From: Desmodesmus armatus | Taxonomy: Eukaryota; Chlorophyta; Chlorophyceae; Sphaeropleales; Scenedesmaceae | Reading direction: 5' to 3' | Length of the DNA stretch: 64,000 nucleotides | NCBI GenBank assembly: GCA_007449985.2 | Contig: VIIQ02000631.1 | Location: forward strand, 62,001 to 126,000 | In this document: positions 1 to 12,704 of the stretch, piece after piece | How positions within the stretch are numbered: position 1 is the first letter of the stretch | How the letters are laid out: every line of letters begins with the position of its first letter | Made by a program: the position numbers and the translations under genes | The notes under the pieces: generated by a model | Database searches by the model: none | Told to the model about the DNA's origin: nothing | The model's input: only the letters and a program-made list of their open reading frames with translations

Positions 1-3000
1 ATGCACACGCCCAAGCCCACCGTTTGGGCAACCCCCGCCAGCAACATGACCAATTTGTGTTGTGTAGAATGCATGTCGCGGCACGGGTAACACTGTAGGC
101 CACCGAGCTTTTGTACACCAATGGAAGCAGCTGTCATGCCATACGGCCAAGAAGTGCTGTCCCCCCCCCCCTTCCAACAAAAACCCAGCACACAGCACCA
201 GCAAAGATTGTGCCACACACTCAAGAAAAACCAAGGCCACACGCCACAGCTGAATATGCCAGCATGCCACAAGCGTGATGCATGGCAATTGATATACAGA
301 CCCAGGCTGATTTCATTACCTGGCATGTGCTGTGCTGTGCTGTGCATGCGCAACCTCCTGCTCTGTACAGCACACAGGCAGGTGGTAACAGACCCTATCA
401 CAGCACCACTGATGCAGCCACCCCTCAGATGGTGCACAAGCAACTGCACAACCTATGGGTGTGTGCACCACATTGACATGCAGCCTCACAAACTTTCCAT
501 TGCACACAGCTTCAAAATCGCAGACAAGCCAGCACTCCAAAAGACCCAGATGCTGTCACACCTGCGAATCAATGCACGCCCGCAGCACAAGCCCATGACA
601 GCACACACAAGTCCCCAAGATGCCCCAGCCTAGCACAACACTGACAGCATCCCCAACTGCAGGTTCTGGTGCAATCCAGCTGCAGAGACCTCAGCAAGTT
701 ACCACCCACAACCTGGCTGTTCGTAAACCAGTACACCAACCCACAACACCAACATCCATGGCACGTGCAAGTGGCTACCCACAACTACGTTGCTGCCACA
801 CTTGTGCATCAACCAAGACACCACACACACCAATGAAACAAGCTCATGGGACCCCCACCCCGGCCCCTGGGGAGAGCTGCAGATGGGGGTCCATGCACGC
901 CAGAGCAGCACTCGCCACTGATCAATGGCCTGGGCAGCCGCACCCTGAATTGTGGGGGTGGGCAGTCACACCCATGAAACAATGGATGGAGCAGTTGCAC
1001 CGTGTAGGTATCTGTGTGACAGACACCACCACGACCACCCAAAGAAACTTGCAGAACAGAAGCACTCGCAGAACAGAACCCAGCTAGACGCTGCCAGGAT
1101 CAAAGCAGCGTGCTGTGGCAGTGACAACACCTGTGCTGACGTCAGCAGCCAGCCTGGGACCCTCAGCACATCTCAGCTGTAGATCCCGCCAACAGGCCCA
1201 GCAGTCATGTCAACCGCCCCTGGGCAGGTCGCAAAGAGCAAAACCACCTGTGCTGACCTCAGTCTGTAGGACCGCACGCCCTCCGCCGCCCCAAAAACCG
1301 CCTGCCCAAGTGCCTCCCCATGAAAAGAACGCACACCCAAGCGCATCCACCAGAAATCCCTTTCCCAAGCTTTGCACGGAGGACTTTCTACACAACCATT
1401 TGAAGCACAAAAGCAGCTGCCAACATGTGTTGAGGCTCTTGCTCTGACACCATACTCACAGAACCTCCAATCGGACCCTTTCTTCAAACTCAGTGACTAT
1501 CAGCACACCCAATGACACACCTTTTAACCCAATCACACAAATCTTTGACTGCAATCATAGTGACATATGCACCTCAGACACACTCTGCGTGTAGGCACGT
1601 AAGCACACATACGAGAGCAAGCTGCTGCAGCTTCACAACACCGGGCTTGTGTCACCACAGACCACTGCTCACACGCCAGCCCGTGCCCCCACCACCCCAA
1701 CCACAAGCACCCTTGCAAGCAGCCGCCGACCACCCCACACTTGCATCCCAAGAAGGCGGCCAGCCTGCCAAGGCTAGGCGGCCTGGTAGCCAACAGGTAT
1801 AGGCTGGAGGCCCCTCATCAAGTTGGCGAGAGGGTGAGTGAGGGAACAAGTGAGGGAATGAATGCGTGAGGGAGTAAACGAGTGAGTGAGGTGGCATCCC
1901 CCAGAAATGAATGAGTGAGGCTGCACGAGTGAATGCCCCACGGGTGAATAAGTGAGGACGTGCTACCCCACACCTGCCGGCTCTGCCTCAGTACAACAGC
2001 CAAAAGTCGACGCGAAAGAACACCGCCACCAGCAGGACCAAGCACACAAAGTGCGTAAAGCATGCGCGGACAAAGCAAAGTCTCCGTCAGAACAGACAGA
2101 GGGCGTCTTCTCACGCTGGGACATGGACAAGCCTCTCAAGCTGCCCACTCAAGCTGCAAAGAGCGATGCAGTGGGCACCAATTGCTGACGCCCAGGGATC
2201 TGCAACCACCAAACATACAGGCCCGCACATGGGCGGCTCTTGCCCCTGCCCACTCGCCCGCTATCCCCGACCGCAACTTTGGCAGTAATTACTTGTGACC
2301 TTTCCCACTGCGCCTGACACAGCCATCAGGCTCACAACGTACTGCACCTGGCCGAGGGATGGCACACACGCCACACACACCGACACTCTGACACCCACCG
2401 CCCCATCACCACCCTCTGACCCTGGGCAACAACCTGCACCTGAGCTGTCGGATCCACTGTGAGACCCCCTCCCCTTCGCCTGATCCAGGCACGAGGCCCA
2501 CCAGTATCCTCCACTACACGTGGAGATACATGCCGAACTACACCCAGACAGCCGATACCAACAAGCAAGGCAGCACGCCCCCGCACTGACTCAAAAGGGA
2601 ACCTTGAACGCTCAGTGCATCGCATTTGCAGGGCCCGCCAACAGCCTCACCAGCCCTGTCAGGCAGCACTGTCCGGCCCTGCCCGACAAGGCTTGCCTTT
2701 ATCAAGGCGTCAAGTCACAACCGACAAGGCAACTACCAACAATGGGGACATACATATACGTCAGGCTGATCACATACACACAGCAGCACCTGCAGAACTG
2801 AACCCAGGTGCTCCCCGCCTCTGGCCAAACGCCCAGCAGCGCACCAGCGTCTGTGACAACACATGTGCTGCCCCAGGTCTCTGCGGCGGCAAAGCTGCCT
2901 GCATGCAACTGTCCCCTGGTGAAATCATGCAAGGGCTGTCATGTGACCACCCCAGCTTGATTGTGCGAGCAGCAGTCCTCATGAGGAGAAGACAGTTGGG

Positions 3001-3868
3001 AGCAGGTCGACGTTGTCAGCGTCCATGTAGGCAGCTGCAAGCAGGCATACACAGTAGGACCAGTACAACAAATTGACGATGTTGACTCGGTACGCGTAAC
3101 ACGACGCACCAAGAGCCTCAGTAAGCCCCTGACAAATACCAGCAGCAGCGCTGGCAACAACACGCACTCCACCCTGCGTGCCTCTCTGGGGTATGCTCGA
3201 CACGGCTGTATCCCTCTCACATCCAATCCCACACCCCCGAGCTGAACCCATGTGCTGGAAGTGGAAAGCGAGTGGCACGCATGCACAACCACCCTCATCC
3301 TTCAGCAGGCCCAGTTTGGGGGACGGAAGGCAGTGTAGCAAAACCAGAGCAACATCTGTGCGCTGCATGTGGGCACAGCATTGAGGGTTTGGTGCAACTC
3401 ACCCTCAACAATGGAGGCGTCTGGGCTGTGTCAGTACATGGCGTCCAATCACAGCTCGTTGAAGTCCACGTAAGTACCTGCAAGGAAAGACACAGGCAGC
3501 ACGACTGTCGTTGACTAGAAGAAGACTATGGCACTGGTGCTTTATGAGCTTCCCTGGATCCTAACGCAGTGGCGCCAGATCCAAACCTCACAGAGTAACA
3601 GCGACATGTCTGTGTGCCTATGCCTTCCGCCTTGACCTCGGGTGCTCGCACTATGTGTGAAGGACCTGCACGCAACTGGTGCACACAGGCAATAGCCGAC
3701 GCGCAAACCTACACCCCAAAACACATGTGCGCCCACCCACCCAACCTCCATCCTTCCACACACACCTCCAGGGCAGTGTGCACAATTGTGAGCTCTGCTA
3801 TAGAAACCACCAGCGCCATCTTCAACCAGCCCTGACCTACAAACCCTTCTGCTAGGCGTGCATGCCTA
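1..3868. other. A/C-rich stretch without a supportable gene
   Basis: Open frames here overlap on both strands, look compositionally biased (Pro, Thr, Gln, His) and match no family I recognise. Visible content: a C run near 163-172, a degenerate GAGT/GAATGAGT microsatellite at about 1825-1955, and short similar phrases near 1180-1215 and 2625-2660 that could be old repeats. A stretch at 3390-3472 (+) ends in a good GTAAGT donor and could be a lone exon, but I cannot connect it to anything. Confidence 0.4.
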
Positions 3869-4930
3869 TCACAAGGCCGCAGCAAACAGCTCTCGCAACA
3901 CAAAGGCCACTGCACAGTGTGACTCACCCCAAGCCTCCAGCTCCCCATACAGCCGCAGCACCAAGCGCAGCAGCGATGCATCCCAAGGGCGCATCTGCAA
4001 AGTCCGCAGCGCCACCTGCAACTGATGGAAGGTCTGCTGCTGGTCCCACTGCCGCTCATACATGTCTTGCAGGGCGGACGCCACCACCTGCTGCCGCATC
4101 CTCACAAGCACTGCCAACTGCTGCATCTGCATCTGCTGCTGCACACCACCGTCCTGCACGGCCGTATCCACCTGCATGCCGTCCTGCTGCCCGTGGGAAG
4201 CAGCCACGGCTGCCTGCTGTTGCTGGGGTGGGAAGGGGACCTGGTTGTGGGGCAGTAGCAGCAGCTGTTGCAGAGCTGCATCAGAGCTGCTGCCCTGACC
4301 CACAGCCTTCTGTTGCGCCTGCTGTGGCTGGGATGCCCCATTAGGGTGTGGCTGCAGCAGCACTTGATTCTGCTCAGATGGCACAGACTGCCGCGTGGTG
4401 TCCTGGGCAGGGGTCGGGGCACCCTGTGTGTCTGTTGAGTCTCCTGAGTCAGGGGTTGCAGCAACTGCTTCTGAAACACAGCATCAGCAAGGCAGCAACG
4501 CACAGCAGAGCAGAGACAGCGGCCGTCAACTATGAACTGCAGACGGGCCCCCCCGTTCTGCCCTGAATCCCGAGCTATCTCCAGACTGGGCTATGTTTGA
4601 TGAAGCCCCGCCCTCCCACACCAACGCGAACCAAGTAACTAGCAAACCCAATGTGGGCCCACGTCAGCTGGATCACAGAACGCTGAGGCTTAAACCTGCT
4701 GCTCAGCCTTTGCAGGCAGCGCCCCCCCCTCCCCCCCCCACCCGGGACCCACACATCAATGTGCCATCCTGTGCCGCACCAACCCCAGCGCACCAATTAC
4801 GACCCAGGGCCATGCACACACCTGCTGCAGGTGCTGCGTTGCTGCTGTTGGCAGCAGCATGGCTGTTCACACCAGCCTCATCAGCTGGTGCCTGCTGATG
4901 GTGCCCATCACCACGTTGGTCATTTGCCAT
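3869..4930 (-). CDS. Gln-rich protein with a helical C-terminal segment, function unknown
   Basis: Two-exon model on the minus strand: exon 1 4930-4822 from the ATG at 4930, exon 2 4470-3869. The junction is in phase (G|AA) with a GTGTGT donor and a TTTCAG acceptor, giving about 236 residues. The first half is Ala/Gln/Ser-rich and probably disordered. The last 70 residues look folded and helical, with a run of leucines and the phrase RPWDASLLRLVLRLYGELEAW, which resembles one tetratricopeptide-type helical hairpin. I do not recognise the family. A second donor-like GGTGAGTCAC lies just inside the end (near 3926), so the gene may continue through further exons toward 3.5 kb and the final 20 residues here may be read-through into an intron. 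The 5' end is also uncertain, because an open frame continues upstream of 4930. Confidence 0.45.
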
Positions 4931-5924
4931 CCTGCCGCCTGTTGGCTTATGTCGATCACACCAGGGTCACAAGAAGGCAACTCGGATGCAGACTCCTGCT
5001 TCTCCTTGCTTTCCAGTCGTCCTGTGGGTGTGTTCAGTGCAGCAAGCGTGTGGTATTATGAGTATCCTGTACTGTTCAGGTGAGGCGTGTGCAGGTACTG
5101 AATGCTGGCAGGCAGGCCCAGAATCCCGCCCTTGGACAAGGGCGGGAAGGGGAGGTGAGACAGCAAGCAAGCCTGCTCAGGGGATTGAGTGTGAAAGGGG
5201 TTGAAGGCCTTTTCCAAGAGGGACGTGGCTACAGCTCCATGTGTCGAGACAATGTTTGCGCCATCAAACAGTGTCTCTATTCAACTTGGCAGGATACCAC
5301 GCATGCACCGTCGCAAACGGTAAAGGTAAGGCAAAAACATCAATGAGAGCGTTTGCAGGCCCTGCATGGGACTGCAGTTGCGTAGGTCGGGATCGCTGCT
5401 GCTCAGGATGCCTGTCTGGGTCCACACGAAGCTAGACAAGTCTTCTCCAAGCCAGAGAACAGCCCAGTCCTACTACGAATCAATTGATGTAGGTCACAGG
5501 GATTTCTATCGCCCCATCTGTACAGGCTGGCTGGAGGAAGCAATGCTTCCGAAGCATCCACGTAAGAAGCCAGCAGACCTCAGCTTAACGCAGAAACTAA
5601 CACACATTCATACTCTCACCTCACTACTGACACGAAGGTATATGTGAAGGTTTGTCGGTGTTACACACGAACGTATGTGCGATGATTTTCCCAAGTTACA
5701 AAACGTAACAAGGACGTTTGTTCCATTATAGCGCTCTGCTGAACGCAACAACGACACCAGCAGCAGCAGCAGTCCCAGATCAAACAAGACGTTGGGGAAA
5801 GAAGGTTGTTAACGCTCATCATCCATCAGCTCACCGCTTCTCTTTTTGTCAGAATTCGCGGTTGTGGAGCTAGCTTGTCAAGCAGCCCTCAGATTGATAT
5901 CCGCAGGGGGGGCAGATCATCTAG
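4931..5924. other. Intergenic region upstream of the KDZ gene
   Basis: No convincing exon. The part at 5600-5760 is visibly richer in A/T than its surroundings, as expected of a 5' flank for the gene starting at 5925. A splice-acceptor-like CCGCAG lies at 5900-5905, so a non-coding first exon upstream is possible. No inverted terminal repeat of a transposon was found by eye. Confidence 0.35.
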
Positions 5925-8900
5925 ATGCAGCAGCAGCAGCAGGATGAGCTGGATGAGATTGAGGGTTGTATCTGGGGTGCACAGGCAGTTGCAGATACTG
6001 CACAGTTCAGAGCTAGTATAGCTGCTGAGCATGCTCAGCCGAGACGTGGGCCGGCAGCACAGCGAGGGCGCAGCACAGCGCGTACAGAAACAGGCAGGAG
6101 GCGTGCCGCCAGTGCACCAGGAGAGCGCCAGTCCCGCAGACAGCGCACAGGGTCCAGGGACGGCCGGCCAGCGGCAGGTCCTGGCAGGGGCAGCGGCTGG
6201 AATGCCAGCACGGCAGCACGAGCAGGGGCTGGTGACCTGCCCCCAGAGCCACAGGCCACTGATGCCGATCTGCAAGCAGACGCAGATGCACAGGCAGCTG
6301 CCTTCAGTGCTTTCAGGCAGGAGATGCAAGCTGAGAATGACAGGTGTCAGGAAGAGCTACAAGCAGAAGCAGCAGCAGCAGCAGCAGATGCTGCCAACAG
6401 GCCCTCTGAGTGGGGTGAGCGCTGCGAGGAGGAAGAGCGACGCTGGCGCAGGCACGCCCCCAGCATCGGTGCTGCTGTGTTGCAGCAGTACGCTGCACCC
6501 GACCCAGGAGAGCAGTGCTGCATGTGCAGCACCCCAGGCTGTACCATCCGGTAAGTATGACTGCAGTTTGGGGCAGTGTGTGCTGTGGTCTGCAGCGCTG
6601 TTGCCAGACCAGATGTGCGACGGCTACTGACTGGTCAGCGGCTGCGAAGCCTGTTGGCACCCAGTTGTGCTTGCAGCGGACGCTCTCAGTCAACTGCAGC
6701 TGCCCCGCATGTCTTGTGTGTTGCCGTGCAGGTGCTTCACCTGTTGTGCTGCTCACGGGTCTGTGTTCTACTGTGAGGCATGTGATGAGCAGCGCCACAC
6801 CCACATACACATGCACAGGCGCCAGAAGTACAACGACAGCTGCTGGGAGGAGCTGCCACGGGCTGACCCCAACAACGGTGGGTCGAGTGGTGTGCTGACC
6901 ATAGTAAATGCTATCACCGCTCACGTGCTGCCAGACACACATGGTGGAGACTGCAGTGCAGTCGCCCGCCGCCCCCCACTTACTGCAGCTTGGAGTGCCT
7001 GGCACTGTGTGTCGGTTGTCCTTTAGCGCCAGACAGGTGCAAATGCTAATGTCACTGGTGGTGCGTGTCTGTGCTGCAGGCCACTTTCTATTTCAGCCGA
7101 GTCAGTGCACCAAGTGCAACAGCAGCTGCATCACTGACACTGTGGTCAAGACACAGGAGCTTGCTTACATCACAATGGGTGAGGCAGTCTTGTTTGATGC
7201 AGCTGGTCCTTGGGCAGAGCAGCAACTGCCTAGCGCTGGCCGTCACAGACCTCCTACCAGGTGTCAGGCTGTGGGTGCTGGCTTGTTGCACTGTTTGTCA
7301 ACAGGTCACTGGGCTGCGTTTTGCCTCGTCCAATATCTGTGCCCCCCCCCCCCCCCCCCCGCCTGCAGGTGGTGTCATTAAAGCCAAGCGCGCTGCATAC
7401 AAGTGCGGGAATCCACAGTGCGCAGCAGCAGTGTGGCAGCAGCCTGAGCAGTTTGTGTCTGTGGGCGCATGGCCGGCGTCCCTGGATGATGAGCACCTCA
7501 GGTCAGCACCATCCACGCTAGAAGCATTGTATGCCAGCTGGTTGCTTTCAGGGTGTGGCCGTCGGGTCAATCATCACTTCCTGTGAGCAGCATGTGTGCT
7601 TGTCCATACATCTACATGCAGTGCGCGGGCTGTTGACGCAGAGAGCGCAATGAGGCAATGTGGCAAGAGCGTGTCAATGTAGGCCTTGCCCATCTCTGTC
7701 TGGCAATTCTTGTATGTTTAACAATTGCTGTGCGCAGGACCATCATCGCACAAGATGTGCTGCAGCTGTATGATGCCCTGAAGCTCCGCGCGCCCACAGT
7801 GTCACTGGATGCTTTCGTCAAGGCGCTTGCCGATGCCTCCTGGCACAGCAATCTGCAGCAGGTGTGTGTGGCAATGCAGTTACTCCTGGCCTCCTGCGAC
7901 AACCTCGTGTCAGCACCTGGGCCGGAAGGCATGCATAGTTTTCAAACTTTCCGGTCCTTCTCTACCACCCATAGCGTGCCTGAGCGCCATGCTTTCCTGT
8001 GCTTTTCACTGCAGCCCTGGCAGAGCGTCAGCAGAAGCGCGTTCCGCCGTGCGGCAGACGAGTACAGCAGCTGCCAGCTTGACTTGCGCCTGGGAGTGAA
8101 ACAGCTGAATGATCTGCACTGCCCAGCTTGCAGCGGAGGCAGCTGCGCTTACCACATAGACAGCAACATGAAGCTGTTTGTGTGGGAGCGTCTGCGGCAG
8201 TTGTGGCGGGAGCCCCACTTCAGGGAGTTCTTTGCTGGCAGCGCAGACGTACAGTGCACGCTTCAAGCTGTTGATGCTGCTCGGGTAGGTGGCCTGCTAG
8301 GTGGGATGTTGGCAGCTCATCAGCTGCTGGATGCGCTCACCTGTCCGGCGGGGCTGACTCACTCACTCAACGGTCTGGCTTGATGTTGTGACACTTGTGT
8401 GATGCCATCGTGCACGTTGTTGGCATTGGTCACTCTTCTCGGCAATCACTGTCACAATATGGTGCCGTGGACGGCATCTGTCTTATACTAGGGCTTCTTT
8501 CCTGCTTGCAGGCAGGTGGGACTCAAGCTAGCAACGGCGTTGCTGCGGCGGCTGCAGAAGCAGCTGCTGAACGCACTGACAGGACCTGCAACGGCGTGTG
8601 GACAGCAGCAGGTGATGGACAGCAACGCCGGATGTCCAAGCAGGCTGTGACAGGGCGGTGTGTAGGTGAGCGCTGCGATTGGTCTGCTGCTTACAGTCAT
8701 TTACAGTATTTTTGGTTCCATTGACTTCCTGCAGCTCTCGTCACCTTGAGAAAGCACGTCATGAACAACGAAAACAAATCGTGACCCCGCAAAACATTCA
8801 TTGATGCATGTGTTTGTGCACTGTTATGCTGAGCATAGGCTCTGCTCCATCTGAGCGCTAGTGATTGTGCTGTTGTGTGCTGCAGCAACGGACGCTCGCC

Positions 8901-11900
8901 ATGGCCTTCCCATTGTGGCCGCAAACCTCATCAACAGTGGGGAGCGCTATGCCTATGCCCTCCACCTGCTGGTGTTCCACCTGCCGCACTGCACCCAGCT
9001 GCACATTGACATAATGTGCAAGTGGGCGCCCTGGCTGCAGCGCTCAGTGACCGCTTTGCTACAGGAACCCCCGGCGGGTGTTGACACAGCACTGCGTGAC
9101 CGCATCTTGCAGCTGAGGCAGCTGGTGACAGCAGCAAACAACCTGGAGGGTGTGCGCAAGGTCCTGTCCCACGCTCATGGCACTCTGCACGCCCTCAACT
9201 GCCAGGTGTGCTTCTCTGCTGGATACAAGGCAGCACATCACCTGCAGCAGGTTGTAGGCTTCCATAGGGCCTTGCGGCAACACAGCATGTGGGCTTGCTG
9301 TTGTTGCAGCCAGTCAAAAACACCACATGGAACAAACAACATCTTATGGCATCACTCTGTCAACTGCCTCGTGGTGCAGGTCCTGTGGCAGCCGGGCTGG
9401 ACAGAAGGCTGCGCCAAGGCTTTGGGTGAGGAGGGAGAGCAGTTCTTCTCATACTTCTCCAAGTATGCGTTCACCACACGCAACCAGAGCGCCGCAGGTG
9501 CGTACATGGCAACTTCTGCATTCCTGGGAGGCCCATGTTCCTATGGTTGGCTTTCAACGCCCAGTATCGTGTCGGTAGGCATCATCATCATCATCATCAT
9601 CGGGTCTGGTGTGTGCTGCTATGAACAATGGCAGGCTGTGTGCCCAAACGCCTTCGGGGCTGCGCCTGGCTGCAGGGCGCGTGTCGACGAGTCCTTGCTG
9701 CGACCACACAGGCTGTTTCATTGTTGCATAGGTTCCCTGGTGCACTCTGTCTCTTTGCCTCTTTCGGCACTGTTCCGCCGCCTAACCTCACCCCTGCTTC
9801 ATTGCACCACCCCTTGTGCTCAGGTGCTGATGACCAGCTGACCAAGGCGGCCTTCCACTTTGCCCGGCTGAAGAAGCGTGGGCAAGCAGACTTGCTGGTC
9901 CGCCGACACAAGAAGTTCAGCAAGCTGCTGCCCAAGGCTGAGGCAAAGCTCGCAGAACAGCTGCAGCTGATGGTGGATACCCCAGTTGCTCAGCGGCCAG
10001 CTTTTGTGTGCAGCTTGCGGGAAGCGCTGCAGGAACACGCTCGGGGTGAGCCGGGTGTACTTTGGGGCTGTGCGTTGGGGTGGCAGCATTGACTTTGGCA
10101 ACGAAGGCAGTGTAGGCATGCACAGGCACTGAGCACTCACTATCTGCTATCCCAGTTTGCGAGCAAGGCATGCTGATGGCTAGCCAATATATGCACCATC
10201 CTACAGGAGGGTTGTGGTGTTGTTCTGCAGATGAAATCCACCGACCCCGTGACGGCAACAGGAAGCTGTTGGAGCAGTACAGCGAGGCAGTGCTGGTGCG
10301 GGATGCAGAGCAGGTCACAGCGGCACTAAACAGCTCCCTTGCCAACCTGGGCATGCACAGCGAGAGCCTGGCAGCTGTCCGTGTCATGGCCGGCCTGACA
10401 GACCCCAACCTTGCTCTGCTGCATGAGACGGCTGAGAAGCTGCGCAAAGCAGCTGAAAAGAGCAGGTAGGCTACATGACCATTCCGTGCTGTTTTGCATC
10501 TTGACCTGTTGCTTGCACACATGTGGCCGCTCAAGACCATTGCTGCTCATTGTAGAACGTGCAAGTACCCATATAATTGGTCGGGTCCTGCAGGTGTGCA
10601 TGCATGATTGTCCCCGCACTGAGTGTGCGTTGTCATTGCTGTCCTGCCTGCAGCACTGCCGCAGCAGAAGCAGCAGGTGTCATCAAGGACAAGTTCATGC
10701 CTGCCTTAGATGCTAGCATCCTGCGGCAGCAGAACGTGATGGAGGGGCTGTACCATGACCTGAAGAAGTCGGAGAGCAAGAGGGACGCGCAGGATGCAGG
10801 TAGGTTCATGGCCTGGGTGGAGGGAGGCGGGCGCTTGCACATGCCAGGTAGCAGGATGGTTGGAGTTGAAAAAGTGGGGGCGCAAAAACAAGGCAGAAAG
10901 CAAAGCGTGCGCCACAGCCGCACACCCTCTCCTTCACCGTGTGTGCCCTTAATATTGTGATTCGAAGCTGCAGCCAAGTTTCCCCAATCTCCGTGCATTG
11001 GGAACGCGCCCGCATGGCTGTGAATCCCTGTTGCCCATGCTTAACATCTGCACTCACTGCTGGTGTGCATTGTTTGTGTGATGTGCTTGCAGCCACACCC
11101 AAGGAGCGGCAGCGGCACAGCCAGAAGTGCAGGCAGCTCGCGACCGCCCTGGGACAGTGTGTGCTGCAGTACAATGTGCTGGTGGAGGAGTTCAACAAAG
11201 CACTTGCAGACGCTGCCCAGCCCCCGGGTGTTGCCACTACACAGCATTGGAGGCAGCCACGCAGCCCTACAACAGTGGAGGACGTGCGCAAGCAGCGCTT
11301 CAGCTGGGCCAACGAGTACGCATGTAAGCACACAAGACACACAAACTGTTGCAGGTCTACAGCCATTTGTCACAGCACCTTGCCTTGAGCAATCGCTGGC
11401 TTGCAGCACTTTCCAACTGTCACTTGCAGGTTCACACTGGCGTGCATGTGAATGGCACCCATGCGGCATCCTTCTCGTGTAATGGACGTGGTGTGTGGCA
11501 GCCTCAACAACAGCAACACACTTGTCTGCTGTTCTGCTGCATGCAGTTGACCAGGGCCACCCATTGCGTTTGTATGGGGTTGCGCGCGCCATGGCTATAT
11601 GTGAGGCAGACAACGAGGTGGCCCGCATCAAGGAGGAGCTTGTGTTGTTACCCCAGGAGATGCAAGCACACATCCGCTTCTACCGCGATCTGGAGGCACA
11701 GCTCAAGCAGTTGCAGGCAGCCATGGCAGCTGATAGCGTCCCAACGCCTGAAGGTTTGGTTGCAGCTGGCTTTGCTGTGCTGCCTGGTATGGGGCGCTAT
11801 CAGCCTGCTGCTGCAGATGTTCTGGCCAGCAGTGGTGTGCGCAGCGGGGCTGTCACGTTTGTGCGGCTTGCACAGGTAGAGGTGCAGCAGCTGCTGCGCG

Positions 11901-12070
11901 TCGCAGTCAAGGCTTTTGCTCGTGCTGGTGTCGTTGCTGAGAGCGCAGCTGAGCAGCACAGTGAGGAGTCAGACAGTGATGCTGATAGTGAGGATGGGGA
12001 CCAGGCAGCACCTGCTGCTGGTGGTGGTGGTGATACCGATGATGATGGTGATGATGATATCATGGTCTGA
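5925..12070 (+). CDS. KDZ-superfamily (Kyakuja-Dileera-Zisupton) DDE transposase, apparently intact
   Basis: DDE transposase of a cut-and-paste DNA transposon superfamily. Fourteen exons: 5925-6550, 6732-6877, 7080-7178, 7369-7501, 7738-7861, 8015-8284, 8512-8665, 8886-9205, 9380-9497, 9824-10045, 10231-10465, 10654-10799, 11093-11323, 11547-12070. All junctions are in phase, giving 1115 residues with no internal stop. Order: Q/A/R-rich N-terminus; a cysteine cluster at about residues 195-330 (CCMC, CFTCC, CEAC, CTKC, CGNPQC), like the CxC modules attached to KDZ transposases; then the KDZ core: CPAC followed by HIDSNMKL (first Asp), CNGVW, ARHGLP (canonical CRHG), LHIDIMCKW (second Asp, canonical YDxxCQ), and LGEEGEQFFS (Glu, canonical DGExxERxWS). 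A long helical region and an acidic Asp/Glu tail close the protein. Start chosen at the first ATG of the open exon. It could be a domesticated host gene; terminal repeats would decide. Confidence 0.85.
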
Positions 12071-12704
12071 AGCTTGGTGGTGACAGTGTGGCCATTGGCA
12101 TGTGTTTGGGTCAATTTGCTGTGCATGTGTGCTCGTCCAAGTTGCAGCAGCTGTTGTGCACGCAACAAGGAGTGACTACTGTGTGCTGTCAGTGAAAGTT
12201 GTAATGAATGGCAGGCTTGCAACACAATTGGTGTATAGCAGCAGTTAGGCAGGGCAGCTGGCTTACATGGCTCCAAAAGCCTCTTGCAATTGTGTAGGAG
12301 CTAGCCCTGCAGGCGCAGCCATGCTATTCTTTGTCAAGTGGGGCCGTGCCAAGTCTGGCAGTTCACTCTCCGGCAGTAATCATCGATACCAGTTCGCAGG
12401 GCTGGTGGGGTGAGCAGGTGCCAAGGTGGTGTGTGCACATGACATGCTGGGGTAGGCGGGCGCCTGCAGTGCGCACACGTTGCAAAGATGGTGAGATATG
12501 GGTCTTTGATGTGTTCACCTTGAATTGGCGGTCAGCGCTTACTGAGGTGTAATGCCATTGTGCATGCCATGTGCACTGCACACAGAAGTTTTCATTGCAC
12601 ACAATCAACAACAGGTTCAACAATCAGAATGATGAGGCCAACTACGTGCCATGTATGCTTCTGCTGACTAAGGCACACCACTAATGGCCACAAAGGTATT
12701 GCGC
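12071..12704. other. 3' flank of the KDZ gene
   Basis: No coding signal. A TGTAA box at 12200-12204, 130 bases after the stop, is a good candidate for the green-algal polyadenylation signal of the KDZ gene. Confidence 0.4.

Noticed and set aside
2459..3076. A 205-codon open frame in the A/C-rich left end
   Set aside because: Composition is Arg/Pro/Gln/Thr-rich like the surrounding DNA in every frame; no domain, no splice context, and the opposite strand is equally open.
3272..3472. Possible plus-strand exon (CAACGHSIEGL...LVEVH) ending in a GTAAGT donor
   Set aside because: Attractive ending, but no partner exon in phase and no recognisable family; not enough to call a gene.
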